64,000 nucleotides of DNA. It comes from JAQBQB01 sp963846925 (lineage in GTDB: Bacteria; Gemmatimonadota; Gemmatimonadetes; Gemmatimonadales; Gemmatimonadaceae). The notes below the pieces were generated by a model. The model was given only the letters and a program-made list of their open reading frames with translations. It did not search any database and was not told the origin of the DNA. The DNA is taken from positions 259,911-323,910 of the forward strand of contig CAWJXW010000009.1 of NCBI GenBank assembly GCA_963846925.1, given 5' to 3'. Shown here in pieces: positions 1-9,537 of this stretch (position 1 is the stretch's first letter; each line of letters starts with the position of its first letter). A program made the translations under genes and the position numbers.

Positions 1-1
1 T

Positions 2-673
2 CTGTTACGTCGGCTGCGCGGCGCCAAACGCGGCGAAGGGGGCGTCGGCGAGGACATCGACGAAGTCCGCCTACTATATGACGGGGTTCTAGCTGAGCGG
101 TATGACCGAGCCGAGCCGCGGCTGGCGGATCTGGATCAGCTTCGCGTGATCGCCGCCGGCTACCCGAGCCGCGCCGTTTTTCTCGCCGCGCTGGCCCTCG
201 AGCCACCCCAGAGTACGCAGGATTTGGGTTCCGGCAGCCAGGAGGAGGACGACGCGCTCGTTATCAGCACCGTGCACAGCGCGAAGGGTAAGGAATGGGA
301 CGCGGTCTTCGTCATCTGGGCGGTGGACGGCTGGTTCCCGTCTTCTCGATCGATCGACGACGAAGATCAGTTGGAAGAGGAGCGACGCCTCATGTACGTC
401 GCCATGACCCGCGCGCGAAATCATTTGGCGGTGACGTACCCGCTGAACGTCTACGCCACGCGCCGCGGCTCCGACTACTCGATCGACCAACTCTCACGCT
501 TCATCGATCGCGGCGTCCGCGACAAGATGCGGCGCGTCGTGCCGCAGGATCCGGCCGCACCGCCATCGCCGGAACGGCAGACTCGGGCCGACGCGCCGCC
601 CATCGATCTACGCGCGCTCTTGCGCGGGCGGTTCGAGCCGCCGAGCAAGCCACCGGAAGGGCGAGCAAGCTAG
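2..673 (+). CDS. UvrD/PcrA-type superfamily 1 DNA helicase, C-terminal part
   Basis: The reading frame is open from the left edge of the window, so this is the C-terminal part (about 223 residues) of an ATP-dependent 3'-5' DNA helicase acting in repair or replication restart. The visible motifs are the motif V-type block STVHSAKGKEWDAVFV and the motif VI-type block EEERRLMYVAMTRAR, whose arginine contacts the ATP phosphates in this family. The last 60 residues are proline- and arginine-rich and look disordered. An internal ATG at 146 is not the true start because homology continues upstream of it. It converges on the aminopeptidase gene, with two inverted repeats between them. Whether it is UvrD, PcrA or Rep cannot be decided from this part. 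Confidence 0.9.
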   Translation: MLRRLRGAKRGEGGVGEDIDEVRLLYDGVLAERYDRAEPRLADLDQLRVIAAGYPSRAVFLAALALEPPQSTQDLGSGSQEEDDALVISTVHSAKGKEWDAVFVIWAVDGWFPSSRSIDDEDQLEEERRLMYVAMTRARNHLAVTYPLNVYATRRGSDYSIDQLSRFIDRGVRDKMRRVVPQDPAAPPSPERQTRADAPPIDLRALLRGRFEPPSKPPEGRAS

Positions 674-757
674 ACGCAGATGACGCAGATCTGAACGACA
701 ATTGCCGCAGATCTGCGGGATTGTTTTTCAAATCTGCGTCATCTGCGTTCAATTTTT
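674..757. repeat. Long inverted repeat, family A, copy 1
   Basis: The outer arms consist of a repeated ACGCAGAT word and its reverse complement. Between them lies an inner palindrome, CCGCAGATCTGCGG, preceded by CAATTG. The same inner core and outer word return at 14924-15021, so this is a dispersed family and not a chance hairpin. It lies directly after the helicase stop codon, between convergent genes. Confidence 0.8.
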
Positions 758-799
758 CTCGAGTCCCAGTTGTGGCCCAGTCGGCGCTCCGACAACACA

Positions 800-948
800 G
801 TGTTTTTGTTTCTCCGTTTGTTTCTGTTTGTTATCCGTTTGTTTCCGTGTCCCAATTGTTGATGCTCGCGTGGCGATCGGGACTCGCTCGCCAAGTCAGG
901 CATCAACGGTTTGTACACGGAAACAAACAGAGAAAAGACGGAAACAAA
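800..948. repeat. Long inverted repeat, family B (GTTTGTTTCC words)
   Basis: The left arm (about 800-850) is built from repeated GTTTGTTTC(C) words. The right arm (about 912-955) carries the reverse-complement word GGAAACAAAC twice. A nested hairpin sits between them: GTTGATGC near 857 pairs with GCATCAAC near 899, and GGCGA pairs with TCGCC inside that. The structure fills the rest of the gap between the convergent helicase and aminopeptidase genes. Its architecture matches family A, but the sequence word differs. Confidence 0.75.
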
Positions 949-966
949 CGGACAACAACGCAAGAA

Positions 967-2076
967 CTACTTGTTGTTTTTTGACAGCACAGGATCATTC
1001 GGTGGGCTGACCGGGAGCGGCTCAACCGACGACCGAATCGCCTCGAACGGATCTCCCGGCTGACTCTTCGCCAGATCGATGATTCGCGGGATGGCGCGGC
1101 GGAGGTCGCCGTTCTCCCGCACCCAGACCCGGTCGAACAGGTCGAGATTGGTGTTGTAGATCCGGTGCGCCAGCAATGCCGCGTTGTCGAGGCGGACGCG
1201 AGAGAGCGCGGCCGCGGGAATCGTACGCAGCCGGGGCCCAAGCGTCGTGACGAGATCGTGGCGCGCCGTCGCGTAGAGTGAGTCGCGCGCCGCGATGCGG
1301 GCGAGCGAATCCGTCGGGTGTGCGCGAAAGGCCGAGTCGACGCGCGCGTACAACGCCGCCCAGAATTGCGCCAACACCTTGTCGTCGGCCCATCGCGCGT
1401 CGGCTTGGTCCGCCGCCACCGAATCGCCGCGCGACCGAAAGAACCACGCCGACCCTCGGGCCCCGACGAAGCTCGCGAACGATTCGTTGAACACCGCCTG
1501 CCCCGGCGCGTAGAACGTGTTGTGCGTCAGCTCGTGGATGACGGTGTTCGCCAGGTCGATCGTATCGGCGCGCAACGACGTGGAGAGCAGCGGATCGTTG
1601 AACCAGCCGAGCGTGCTGAACGCCGGCGAAGGTCGCAGATAGACGTCGAACCCCTTCGCCGACAAATCGTGTTCCGCCGCGCGCGCCGCCCGGAAATCGA
1701 AGAATCCCTTGTACGGAACACGGCCGACGATCGGAAACCACCATGTGTAGGCCGCGAGGCGGTCCGGGTACGCGCCGGAGAGCACTAGAACGAGCGTGTC
1801 GCGGTCGAGCTGCGTGTAGGTCGTGAAGCTCTTTCGCGTGCGCAGCTGGATCGAGTCGGCCGCGAACGCGCGCGCCGCGAGCACGAGCCGCAACTTGGCG
1901 GCCGCCTCCAGCGGTGTGGCCGGATCGACAACAATCGCCTCGATCGACCGGCGCCGTGCCAGAATGGATCCCTCGGCCCAGGCAGCTCGGACGAGGTACC
2001 GCCCGGTGGGCGAGACCACGAGCCACGCGATCAGCAGGAGAACGAGGACCGCGAGGACGCGGCGGATTCTGCGCAT
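967..2076 (-). CDS. Putative membrane-anchored zinc aminopeptidase
   Basis: This 369-residue protein has one N-terminal hydrophobic helix (residues about 5-22) after a positively charged start. It therefore looks anchored in the inner membrane with its body outside the cytoplasm. The zinc-peptidase motif HELTH is at 181-185, with a candidate third ligand in FNESF at 198. The aromatic segment AYTWWFPIVGRVPYKGFFD precedes it. The arrangement matches the family annotated as putative aminopeptidase (Pfam Aminopep, formerly DUF2265), whose substrate is not established. The gene is divergent from dnaE, and the roughly 100-bp gap is almost entirely an inverted repeat. The frame is intact. Confidence 0.85.
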   Translation of the reverse strand: MRRIRRVLAVLVLLLIAWLVVSPTGRYLVRAAWAEGSILARRRSIEAIVVDPATPLEAAAKLRLVLAARAFAADSIQLRTRKSFTTYTQLDRDTLVLVLSGAYPDRLAAYTWWFPIVGRVPYKGFFDFRAARAAEHDLSAKGFDVYLRPSPAFSTLGWFNDPLLSTSLRADTIDLANTVIHELTHNTFYAPGQAVFNESFASFVGARGSAWFFRSRGDSVAADQADARWADDKVLAQFWAALYARVDSAFRAHPTDSLARIAARDSLYATARHDLVTTLGPRLRTIPAAALSRVRLDNAALLAHRIYNTNLDLFDRVWVRENGDLRRAIPRIIDLAKSQPGDPFEAIRSSVEPLPVSPPNDPVLSKNNK

Positions 2077-2083
2077 CGGAGAA

Positions 2084-2167
2084 GGCTAGACGGCTGGACA
2101 GCGCGACAGCTAGACGGCTAGACGGCTAGACCGCCGTCAAGCTGTCAGGCCGTCCAGCCGTCCAGCT
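2084..2167. repeat. Long inverted repeat, family C, copy 1
   Basis: The left arm is made of degenerate GGCTAGAC / GGCTGGAC words and the right arm of their complements (GCCGTCCAGCC). It nearly fills the gap between the divergent aminopeptidase and dnaE genes. A simple terminator role is therefore unlikely here, and a promoter must overlap or flank it. Confidence 0.8.
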
Positions 2168-2177
2168 ATTTTGCGTA

Positions 2178-5100
2178 ATGTCTTTCGTCCATCTCCATTG
2201 CCACTCCGAGTTCTCCCTCCTCGACGGCGCCAACCGAATCGATGACCTGATCCGCCGGGCCCAGGAGTTCGAGCAGCCCGCTCTGGCGATCACCGATCAC
2301 GGTAACCTCCACGCGGCCTGGGAGTTCCAAGAGCACGCGCGAGCGGCGGGGATCAAGCCGATCATCGGAATGGAGGCATACGTGGCGCCCGGGGACCGGC
2401 GCGCCCGTGGCCGAACGACTCCCACGGCCAAACCTTACTACCATCTGGTCCTTCTGGCCCGGGACGCGGTCGGGTACCGGAATCTCGTCAAGCTCTCATC
2501 CCTTGCCTACACCGAGGGCTTCTACTCGCGCCCCCGGGTAGACCGGGAGCTGCTCGCCAAGTACAACGAGGGAATCATCGTCTCCTCGGCGTGTCTGGCC
2601 GGAGAGGTCGCCCAGCACCTCATGGCGGACAACCAGGCCGCGGCGCGCGAGGCGGCAAGCTGGTACGCGGAGCTCTTCAAGGACCGCTACTACCTCGAGG
2701 TCCAGGCGCACGACAGCGAGGGGCAAGCGACCCTGAACCCGCGCGTGTTCGCGCTCGCCAAGGAGCTCGGACTCCCCGTCGTCGCCACCAACGACGCGCA
2801 CTTCCTCAAGAGCGAGGACCACGACGCGCACGACGTGCTCCTGTGCATCGGGCTCGGCAAGGATCGCAGCGATCCGGACCGGATGCGCTACGATCGAGGG
2901 CTCTACTTCAAGAGCGCGCCGGAGATGGCGAAGCACTTCCCGGATCGGCCGGACGTGCTCGAGAACACGCTGCGCATCGCCGATCAGATCAACGTCGAGT
3001 TCGGAAAGAAGTACCATCTGCCCGCGTTCCCGCTTCCGGCGGGCGTCGCCACCGAGAACGACCTGCTCACGACGCTCGCGACGGGCGGCGCGAAGGAGCG
3101 CTACGGCGATCCGCTCCCCGCGAACGTGCGCGAGCGCCTCGACTACGAGCTCGGCGTCATCACCAAAACCGGATATGCTGGCTACTTCCTCATCGTCGCC
3201 GACTTTATTAAAGCCGCCCGCGACCGGGGAATCCCCGTAGGCCCTGGCCGCGGATCTGCAGCGGGCTCGCTCGTCGCGTACTCGCTGCGCATCACCGACG
3301 TCGATCCGCTCTTCTATGATCTCCTGTTCGAGCGCTTCCTGAATCCGGAACGCGTCTCGATGCCCGACGTCGACGTGGACTTCTGCTTCGAGCGGCGCGG
3401 CGAGGTGATCGAGTACGTTCGGCAGAAATACGGGCGCGAGTCCGTCTGCCAGATCGTGACGTTCGGAACGATGAAGTCGCGCGCGGCCATCAAGGACGTC
3501 GGCCGTACGCTCGGCTTCACTCCCGCGGAGACCGACTCGCTCGCCAAGCTGATTCCGAATCAGCCGAACTTCTCGCTGACCGTCAAAGAGGCGATCGAGA
3601 AGCTCGACGACGTCGGGCGGCTGTATCGCACGGACGAGCGCTATCGGCAGCTGCTCGACTACGCCGCGGCGCTCGAGGGACTCTCGCGGCACACGGGCGT
3701 CCACGCCGCCGGCGTCGTCATCGCGCCCGGACCGGTGGACGACTACGTGCCCGTCTGCACCCAGTCCACCAAGGGCGCCGGATCGGTCGACGAAGAGCAG
3801 GTGATCGTGAGCCAGTACGACATGAACTGTCTCGAGCACGCGGGCATGCTCAAGATGGACTTCCTTGGTCTCACGACGCTCACCGTATTGCACGACGCGC
3901 TCGCCGCGATCGAGCAGCGCCACGGCACGGCGCCGGATCTGAACACGATCCCGATGGACGACCCGCCGGTCTACAGCATGCTCCGCGCGGGGCGCACGGT
4001 CGGCGTTTTTCAGTTCGAGTCCCCACTGGCGACGGACCTGCTCCGTGGGATGCGCTGCGACCGGTTCGACGACCTGGTCGCGTCGAACGCGCTCATGCGC
4101 CCCGGCCCGCTCGACGCGGGGATGCATCGCGTCTACCAGCGGCGGAAGCGCGGCGAGGAGCCGGTCTCATACGCGCTCCCCGAGCTTCAGCAGATTCTCG
4201 AGCCGACGTACGGCGTCATCACGTACCAGGAACAGGTGATGCGCATCGCGCAGCTTCTGGCGGGGATCTCGCTCGCCGAAGCCGACGTCCTCCGCAAAGC
4301 GGTCGGCAAGAAGGACGCGGAGCTCATTCGCCAGGAGCTGGGCAAGTTCGTAGAGAAAGCTGTGGCGCGCGGGTACGACCGCCGCGATCATAGAAGAGCT
4401 GGCGGGGCAGATCGAGACCTTTGGACGTTACGGCTTCAACAAGTCGCATTCCGTCGCATACTCGGTCATTTCGTATCACACGGCCTGGCTCAAAGTCCAT
4501 TACCCGGCCGAGTTCATGGCCGCGCTGCTCTCGTCGTCGATCGGCGACACGGACAGCGTCGTGAAGTTCATCAACGAGGCGCGCGAGCTGGGGATCGAGG
4601 TGCTCGCGCCCGACGTCAACGAGTCGGGCTACAAGTTCACGGTCGTCGGCGACAAGCGGATCCGCTTTGGCCTCGGCGCGATTCGAAACGTGGGCCGCTC
4701 GGCGATCGACTCGATGCTCGCCGCGCGGGCCGAGAAACCGTTCGCTTCGTTCCATGATTTCTGCGAGCGCGTGGATCTCCGTCTCTGCAACAAGCGCGTG
4801 ATCGAGGCGCTGATCGCGTCGGGCGCGCTCGACAACCTCGGCGGGCACCGCGCCCAGTACTGGGCGGTGCTCGACAGCGCGCTCGGCGAGGCGTCGCTCA
4901 AGCAGCAGGAGGCGGCGGTCGGCCAGTTCTCGCTGCTCGGCGGCGTCGACGAATCGACGTCGGTCGCCAAGCCGCACGTGCTCCCGAACATCGCGCCGCT
5001 CGGCGAGTCCGAGCGTCTCACGAAAGAAAAGGAGATCCTCGGCTTCTATATCTCGGGACACCCATTGGAGCCGTTCCGCGTGGAGTGCGAGCTGTTCGCG

Positions 5101-5695
5101 ACGCACACGGTGTCGGAGCTCGGGAAGTGGACGGATCAGCCCCTCGTCCTTGGGTGTTGTTGTGACCGCTGTCAAGAGGCAAATCAGCCGGAAATCGGGC
5201 GCCGAGTTCGCACGGTTGACAGTCGAGGATTTTTCGGGATCTTCGGAAGTTCTGGTGTTCCCGGAAGCTTGGACGATGCTGAGCGACCGGGTGAAAACGG
5301 ACGTCCCTGTTCTGCTCAAAGGCAGCTACTCGCGGCGCGACCAGGACGCGGACAACCCGACGTTCATCGTCGAGTCGCTCACTCCGCTGGTGGAGAAGCG
5401 GCTGAACGGGGAAGTGGCGGTCGCGATCGATCTCCAGTCCGGAGATTCGCTCACGCCGGACGTGATGCGGGACGTGCGGGTGGTGGTCGAGACGCACGCG
5501 ACGGCGAACGTCACCTCGCCGCCGCTCGAGGTGCAGTGGATCGACGGAAGCGGTTCACGGGCGAGGCTCAAGTCGCGCTCGTTGAAGCTGGCGGCCTCTC
5601 AAGCCGCGTTGCGCGATCTGCGCCAGTTGCTCGGCGAAGATCGGGTGCGAGTCGTACGTGCGGGGGGGGGCGGGGGGAAGGCCGAGAGGAACTGA
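2178..5695 (+). CDS. dnaE: DNA polymerase III alpha subunit (two frame breaks)
   Basis: This is the replicative polymerase catalytic subunit, about 1,170 residues when reconstructed, the usual DnaE1 length. The N-terminal PHP domain starts HLHCHSEFSLLDG. The polymerase core has GPGRGSAAGSLVAY, the catalytic aspartates in PDVDVDF (397 and 399) and a third in KMDFLGL (561). It continues through QIETFGRYGFNKSHSVAYS and an OB-type segment, LGVVVTAVKRQISRKSGAEF. The frame breaks near 4375-4390 and again near 5145-5150. In both places dropping one base restores the family sequence, so these are probably sequence errors in an essential gene. The ATG at 2178 follows the right arm of an inverted repeat. 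accA starts 1 bp after the stop codon. Confidence 0.95.
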
Positions 5696-5696
5696 C

Positions 5697-6665
5697 GTGG
5701 GAACTTCTGCCACACTGGACTTCGAAAAACCGATCGTCGAGCTGGAGAAGCAGATCGACGAGCTGAAGCGGCTCGCCGGCGGCCAGCAACTCGACGTCAA
5801 CGACGAGATCGCGCCGCTCGAGCGCAAGCTCGCCGATCTGCGCGAGGAGATCTACAAGAACCTCTCGCCGTGGCAGCGCGTGCAGGTCGCGCGCAGCGCG
5901 AAGCGTCCGTTCACGCTCGACTACATCCAGCACGCGTTCACCGACTTCATCGAGCTGCACGGTGATCGGGCCTTCCGGGAAGACGCGGCCATCGTCGGCG
6001 GCTGGGCGCGGCTCGACGGCGAGACGATCATGGTCGTCGGCCATCAGCGCGGCCGCGACACGAAAGAGATTCTCAAGCGCAACTTCGGGATGCCCCACCC
6101 CGAGGGTTACCGCAAGGCGCTGCGCCTCATGAAACTCGCCGAGAAGTTTTCGGTGCCGGTGATCACGTTCATCGACACGATGGGCGCGTGGGCCGGACTC
6201 GGCGCGGAGGAGCGCGGCCAGTCGGAGGCGATCGCACGCAACCTGTTCGAGATGAGCAGGCTCGAGGTGCCCATCATCGCCACGGTGATTGGCGAGGGCG
6301 GCTCGGGCGGCGCGCTCGCGCTCGGCGTCGCCGACCGCACGAACATGCTCGAGAACGCCGTCTACTCGGTCATCACGGTCGAGGGGTGCGCCTCCATTCT
6401 ATGGAAGGACGGCAAGAGCCAGGAACTGCGCGAAAAGGCGGCCTCCGCGCTCCGCATCACGGCGCAGGACCTCCAGGAATTGCGCGTCATCGACGAGATT
6501 ATCCCTGAGCCGCCTGGCGGCGCGCACTCGAACCACGAGGCCGCGGCCGCCAACCTTCACGACACCCTCGTGCGCCAGCTCGAGGATCTGCGCCGGTACA
6601 AGCCGGACAAATTGGTTCGGCGGCGAAGAGAGAAGTTTCTGCGAATCGGACAATATCTGGAATGA
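5697..6665 (+). CDS. accA: Acetyl-CoA carboxylase carboxyltransferase, alpha subunit
   Basis: This subunit, with AccD, transfers the carboxyl group from biotin to acetyl-CoA, giving malonyl-CoA in the first committed step of fatty acid synthesis. The GTG at 5697 is chosen because the purine-rich GAGAGGA lies just upstream and it follows the dnaE stop directly; the product has 322 residues. It opens with the usual LDFEKPIVELEKQIDEL helix. The core motifs EERGQSEAIARNL, GEGGSGGALALGVADR and EGCASILWKD are all present. One oddity is the loop normally written DTPGAYPGIGAEE in this family: here it reads DTMGAWAGLGAEE, with both prolines replaced. The partner accD is not in the window. Confidence 0.95.
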   Translation: MGTSATLDFEKPIVELEKQIDELKRLAGGQQLDVNDEIAPLERKLADLREEIYKNLSPWQRVQVARSAKRPFTLDYIQHAFTDFIELHGDRAFREDAAIVGGWARLDGETIMVVGHQRGRDTKEILKRNFGMPHPEGYRKALRLMKLAEKFSVPVITFIDTMGAWAGLGAEERGQSEAIARNLFEMSRLEVPIIATVIGEGGSGGALALGVADRTNMLENAVYSVITVEGCASILWKDGKSQELREKAASALRITAQDLQELRVIDEIIPEPPGGAHSNHEAAAANLHDTLVRQLEDLRRYKPDKLVRRRREKFLRIGQYLE

Positions 6666-6762
6666 CCGGCTGGACGGCTGGACCGGCCGGACGGCGCGGC
6701 GACGAGCCGTCGGTTCCCGTCTCGCCGGTCTACCGGTCTAGCCGTCTAGCCGTCAAGCCGTC
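6665..6762. repeat. Long inverted repeat, family C, copy 2
   Basis: The left arm carries GGCTGGACGGCTGGACC words. The right arm carries GGTCTAGCCGTCTAGCCGTC words, ending directly before the ricT start codon. It fills the whole gap between co-directional accA and ricT, so ricT has no visible separate ribosome-binding site outside the repeat. Confidence 0.8.
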
Positions 6763-7791
6763 ATGTCGATGTCTCACCTGATCGAAGTCGCCTTCAAGGG
6801 CAATCGAAAGGACTTCTTCCTCTGGGAATCCGAGGAGGCGCCGCCGCTCAAGTCGGCGGTGATCGTCGACGCGGACCGCGGCGAGGATCTCGGGCGCGTG
6901 CATGCGCTCGGCGAGCTGGCGGCGAAGCGCAATGCGGGCACGCCGCACGGCTACGGCAACGCCGGCACCACGAAGAAGGCGCGCCGCTTGGCGAGCAAGG
7001 ACGACGTGCGGCGCGCGGACGATCTGCGTGCTCAGGACGACGACGCCCGCCGCCGCGCCATGGAGCGCGTGAACGCGAACAAGCTGGCGATGAAGCTGTC
7101 CGACGCCGAGTGGCAGTGGGACCGCAAGAAGCTCACGCTCTATTTCACCGCCGAAAAGCGAATCGACTTCCGCGCGCTCGTGCGTGAGTTGGCGTCGATG
7201 TTCCGGACGAGGATCGAGCTCAAGCAGATCGGCGTGCGCGACGAGGCCAAGCGGCTCGACGGCGTCGGCCGCTGCGGCCGCCAGTATTGCTCGGCGGCGT
7301 GGCTGCCGGAGCTACGGCCAGTGAACCTGGGCGTCGCCAAGGACCAGCGTCTGTCGCTCAATCCGTCGCAGATCTCCGGCGCGTGCGGGCGCCTGATGTG
7401 TTGCCTCCGCTACGAGCACGAGTTCTACGTGCAGAGTCGAAAGCGTTTTCCGAAAGAAGGGAAGATCGTGAAGACCAAGCGCGGCGAGGAGAAGATCGTC
7501 GCGAACGACATCTTCCGCGAACGCGTCACGCTGCGCGGCGACGATGGCGAGCAGCGGACGATTCCGCTCCTCGATCTCCGCGCCGAGGCCGAGGAGGTGG
7601 GCGCGCCGCTTCCGTTCGCGCCGGCACCGGCGATCGTGACGCTCGACGAGCACGAAGAGGACATCGTGCTCGAGGAGGCGGTCGTCGCTGAGCGCGTCGT
7701 GATTCTCGGACCGTTGGATGAGGGTGGACAGGTGGACGGGTGGACCGGTGAACCGGAGGAGGCAGAGGACCAGCGGAAACGCAGGAGCTGA
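6763..7791 (+). CDS. ricT: PSP1-domain protein, RicT-like
   Basis: This 342-residue protein has the PSP1 core. Its marker is the cysteine-rich stretch GRCGRQYC followed by GACGRLMCCLRYEHEFY. In Bacillus RicT (YaaT) such cysteines belong to a complex that binds iron-sulfur clusters and affects RNA processing; that role is known only there and is inferred here. The first 100 residues are less typical and contain a charged helix (DDLRAQDDDARRRAMERVNANK). The last 25 residues are encoded by the left arm of an inverted repeat (GGQVDGWTGEP), so the C-terminus looks overwritten by that element. There are two possible starts, at 6763 and 6769. It lies upstream of metG, as it often lies near replication and translation genes. 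Confidence 0.88.
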   Translation: MSMSHLIEVAFKGNRKDFFLWESEEAPPLKSAVIVDADRGEDLGRVHALGELAAKRNAGTPHGYGNAGTTKKARRLASKDDVRRADDLRAQDDDARRRAMERVNANKLAMKLSDAEWQWDRKKLTLYFTAEKRIDFRALVRELASMFRTRIELKQIGVRDEAKRLDGVGRCGRQYCSAAWLPELRPVNLGVAKDQRLSLNPSQISGACGRLMCCLRYEHEFYVQSRKRFPKEGKIVKTKRGEEKIVANDIFRERVTLRGDDGEQRTIPLLDLRAEAEEVGAPLPFAPAPAIVTLDEHEEDIVLEEAVVAERVVILGPLDEGGQVDGWTGEPEEAEDQRKRRS

Positions 7792-7848
7792 CGCCGTCCA
7801 GCGGTCTAGCCGGTCGAGCGAGTCCACCGGTGCAACCGGTCCACCGTC
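7720..7848. repeat. Long inverted repeat, family C variant, copy 3, invading the ricT 3' end
   Basis: The left arm is made of GGTGGAC words and lies inside the last codons of ricT. The right arm (GTCCACC, GGTCTAGCCGG) follows the stop codon. It is the only copy in the window that clearly contributes to a coding sequence. Confidence 0.7.
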
Positions 7849-7850
7849 GC

Positions 7851-7981
7851 CCGACGATCACATCAAGCGTCCTCGGCGGCGACGCGGGCGCCGCGGCGGG
7901 CGACGCAACCGTCCCGGCGGGGGCGGCGGCGGCGAACCGTCCGGCGGGCCTTCCGACGGGACGCCGCCCGGCGGCGCTTGA
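7851..7981 (+). other. Displaced arginine/glycine-rich coding remnant before metG
   Basis: Directly after the repeat's right arm an open frame encodes a very basic, glycine-rich tail (DDHIKRPRRRRGRRGGRR, then poly-Gly). Its TGA overlaps the metG ATG by one base. RNA-binding proteins often end in such tails. The simplest reading is that this was the original ricT C-terminus, pushed out of frame by the inserted hairpin. It could also be a separate small peptide coupled to metG, or chance. No start codon is convincing. Confidence 0.35.
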
Positions 7982-9537
7982 TGGGCAAGTTCTACCTCAC
8001 GACCGCAATCGACTACGCGAACGGCGATCCGCACATCGGGCACGCGTACGAGAAGATCGGCGCCGATACCATCGCGCGGTATCGCCGCATGCGTGGTGAC
8101 GACGTCTACTTCCTGACCGGCCTCGACGAACACGGGCAGAAGGTCGCGCAGGCCGCCGCGGAGCGCGGCGTTTCGCCACAGCAGTTCGTCGACGGAATCG
8201 CCGGTCACTTCGAGGAGATGTGGCGCCGGCTCTCGATCTCGTACGATCGCTTCATGCGGACGACGGGCGACGACCACAAGCGCGGCGTCCGCGCGCTGAT
8301 CAAGCGCATTCATGACTGTACGCCGGACGACTTTTACGAGAAGTCGTACGAAGGCTGGTACTGCGTGGGCTGCGAGCTGTTCAAGCGCGACGACGAAATC
8401 GAGAGCGGCCACTGCGTGCTGCACCCGACGCGCGAGCTGCAATGGACGACAGAGCGCAACTGGTTCTTCCGGCTCACGCGTTACGAGCCGTTTCTGCGGC
8501 GGCTGTTCGCCGAGCGTCCGGAGTTCCTCGAGCCGGAGACGCGACGTAACGAGATCCTTTCGCTGCTCGAACAGGGCCTCGAGGACATCTCGATCACGCG
8601 GTCGCGCCTGTCGTGGGCGATCCCCTTCCCGCTTCAGCTCTCGAATGGCGAGGAACAAGGCACGTGGGTCTGGTTCGACGCGCTGCCGAACTATCTCACC
8701 GCGACAGGCTTCCCTGAGAAGCGCTACCACGACCTCTGGCCGGCGCAGCTGCACGTCATCGGCAAGGACATCACGCGGCTTCACACCGTCGTGTGGCCGG
8801 CGATGCTGCAAGCCGCCGAGTTGCCGCTGCCCGATCGCGTCTGGGCGCACGGCTTCGTGCTGCTCGGCGGCGAGCGGTTCAGCAAATCGTCCGGCGTCCG
8901 GCTCGACGTCGACGAAGCCATCACCCGATACGGCGCCGACGCGCTTCGCTATTTCCTGCTGCGCGAGGTCGCGTTCGACACCGACGGAAGCTTTTCGTTC
9001 GAGCGGTACGACGAGCGCTACACCGCCGACCTCGCGAACTCACTCGGCAACCTGGCGAGCCGCGCGATCTCGATGGTCGAGAAATACTGCGAGGGCGTCG
9101 TCCCGAGCGGATCAGCCATGGACCTCGATCGCGCCGACGCCGTCGATCTCGCCGAGTATCACGGCGCGCTCGATGGCAGCCGCGGCTTCCTGTTGCACGA
9201 GGGCCTCAAGCGCGTGATGTCCTGCGTGTCGCGCGGCAACGAATTCGTCCAGTCGCAGCAGCCGTGGGCGCTCGCGAAAAAACCCGAATCGCGCGGCGAG
9301 CTCGAACGCGTGCTGGCCGCGATCATCCGACAGTTGGCCCGCCACGCGATTCACCTCGCGCCGTTCATGCCGAACAAGGCGCAGGAACTATGGACGCAGA
9401 TAGGCGGTCCCGGGCGAGTCGAGGAACAGCGATTCGACGATGCCGCCGCTCTGGACGTTGCCGGATGGCACGTCGCCAAGGGTCCGGCGCTGTTCCCGCG
9501 ACCCGAGCCAACGGCGGCTCGGGCCGGCATCACCTAG
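7981..9537 (+). CDS. metG: Methionyl-tRNA synthetase
   Basis: This class I aminoacyl-tRNA synthetase charges tRNA-Met. The 518-residue protein shows the HIGH signature (GDPHIGHAYEKIGADT), a zinc-knuckle half (WYCVGCELF), the KMSKS-equivalent GGERFSKSSGVRLDV and the anticodon-binding helical region toward residue 450. It is the short form, without the C-terminal tRNA-binding EMAP domain. The ATG at 7981 is preferred over an in-frame TTG one codon upstream, because the protein then starts MGKFYLTTAIDY as usual. The frame is intact. The gene ends tail-to-tail with lemA, sharing the palindromic CTAG of both stop codons (4-bp overlap). Confidence 0.96.
   Translation: MGKFYLTTAIDYANGDPHIGHAYEKIGADTIARYRRMRGDDVYFLTGLDEHGQKVAQAAAERGVSPQQFVDGIAGHFEEMWRRLSISYDRFMRTTGDDHKRGVRALIKRIHDCTPDDFYEKSYEGWYCVGCELFKRDDEIESGHCVLHPTRELQWTTERNWFFRLTRYEPFLRRLFAERPEFLEPETRRNEILSLLEQGLEDISITRSRLSWAIPFPLQLSNGEEQGTWVWFDALPNYLTATGFPEKRYHDLWPAQLHVIGKDITRLHTVVWPAMLQAAELPLPDRVWAHGFVLLGGERFSKSSGVRLDVDEAITRYGADALRYFLLREVAFDTDGSFSFERYDERYTADLANSLGNLASRAISMVEKYCEGVVPSGSAMDLDRADAVDLAEYHGALDGSRGFLLHEGLKRVMSCVSRGNEFVQSQQPWALAKKPESRGELERVLAAIIRQLARHAIHLAPFMPNKAQELWTQIGGPGRVEEQRFDDAAALDVAGWHVAKGPALFPRPEPTAARAGIT

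Noticed and set aside
2178..5695. Programmed frameshifting in dnaE
   Set aside because: The two break sites lack slippery sequences or a clear downstream structure, and similar breaks occur in many unrelated genes.
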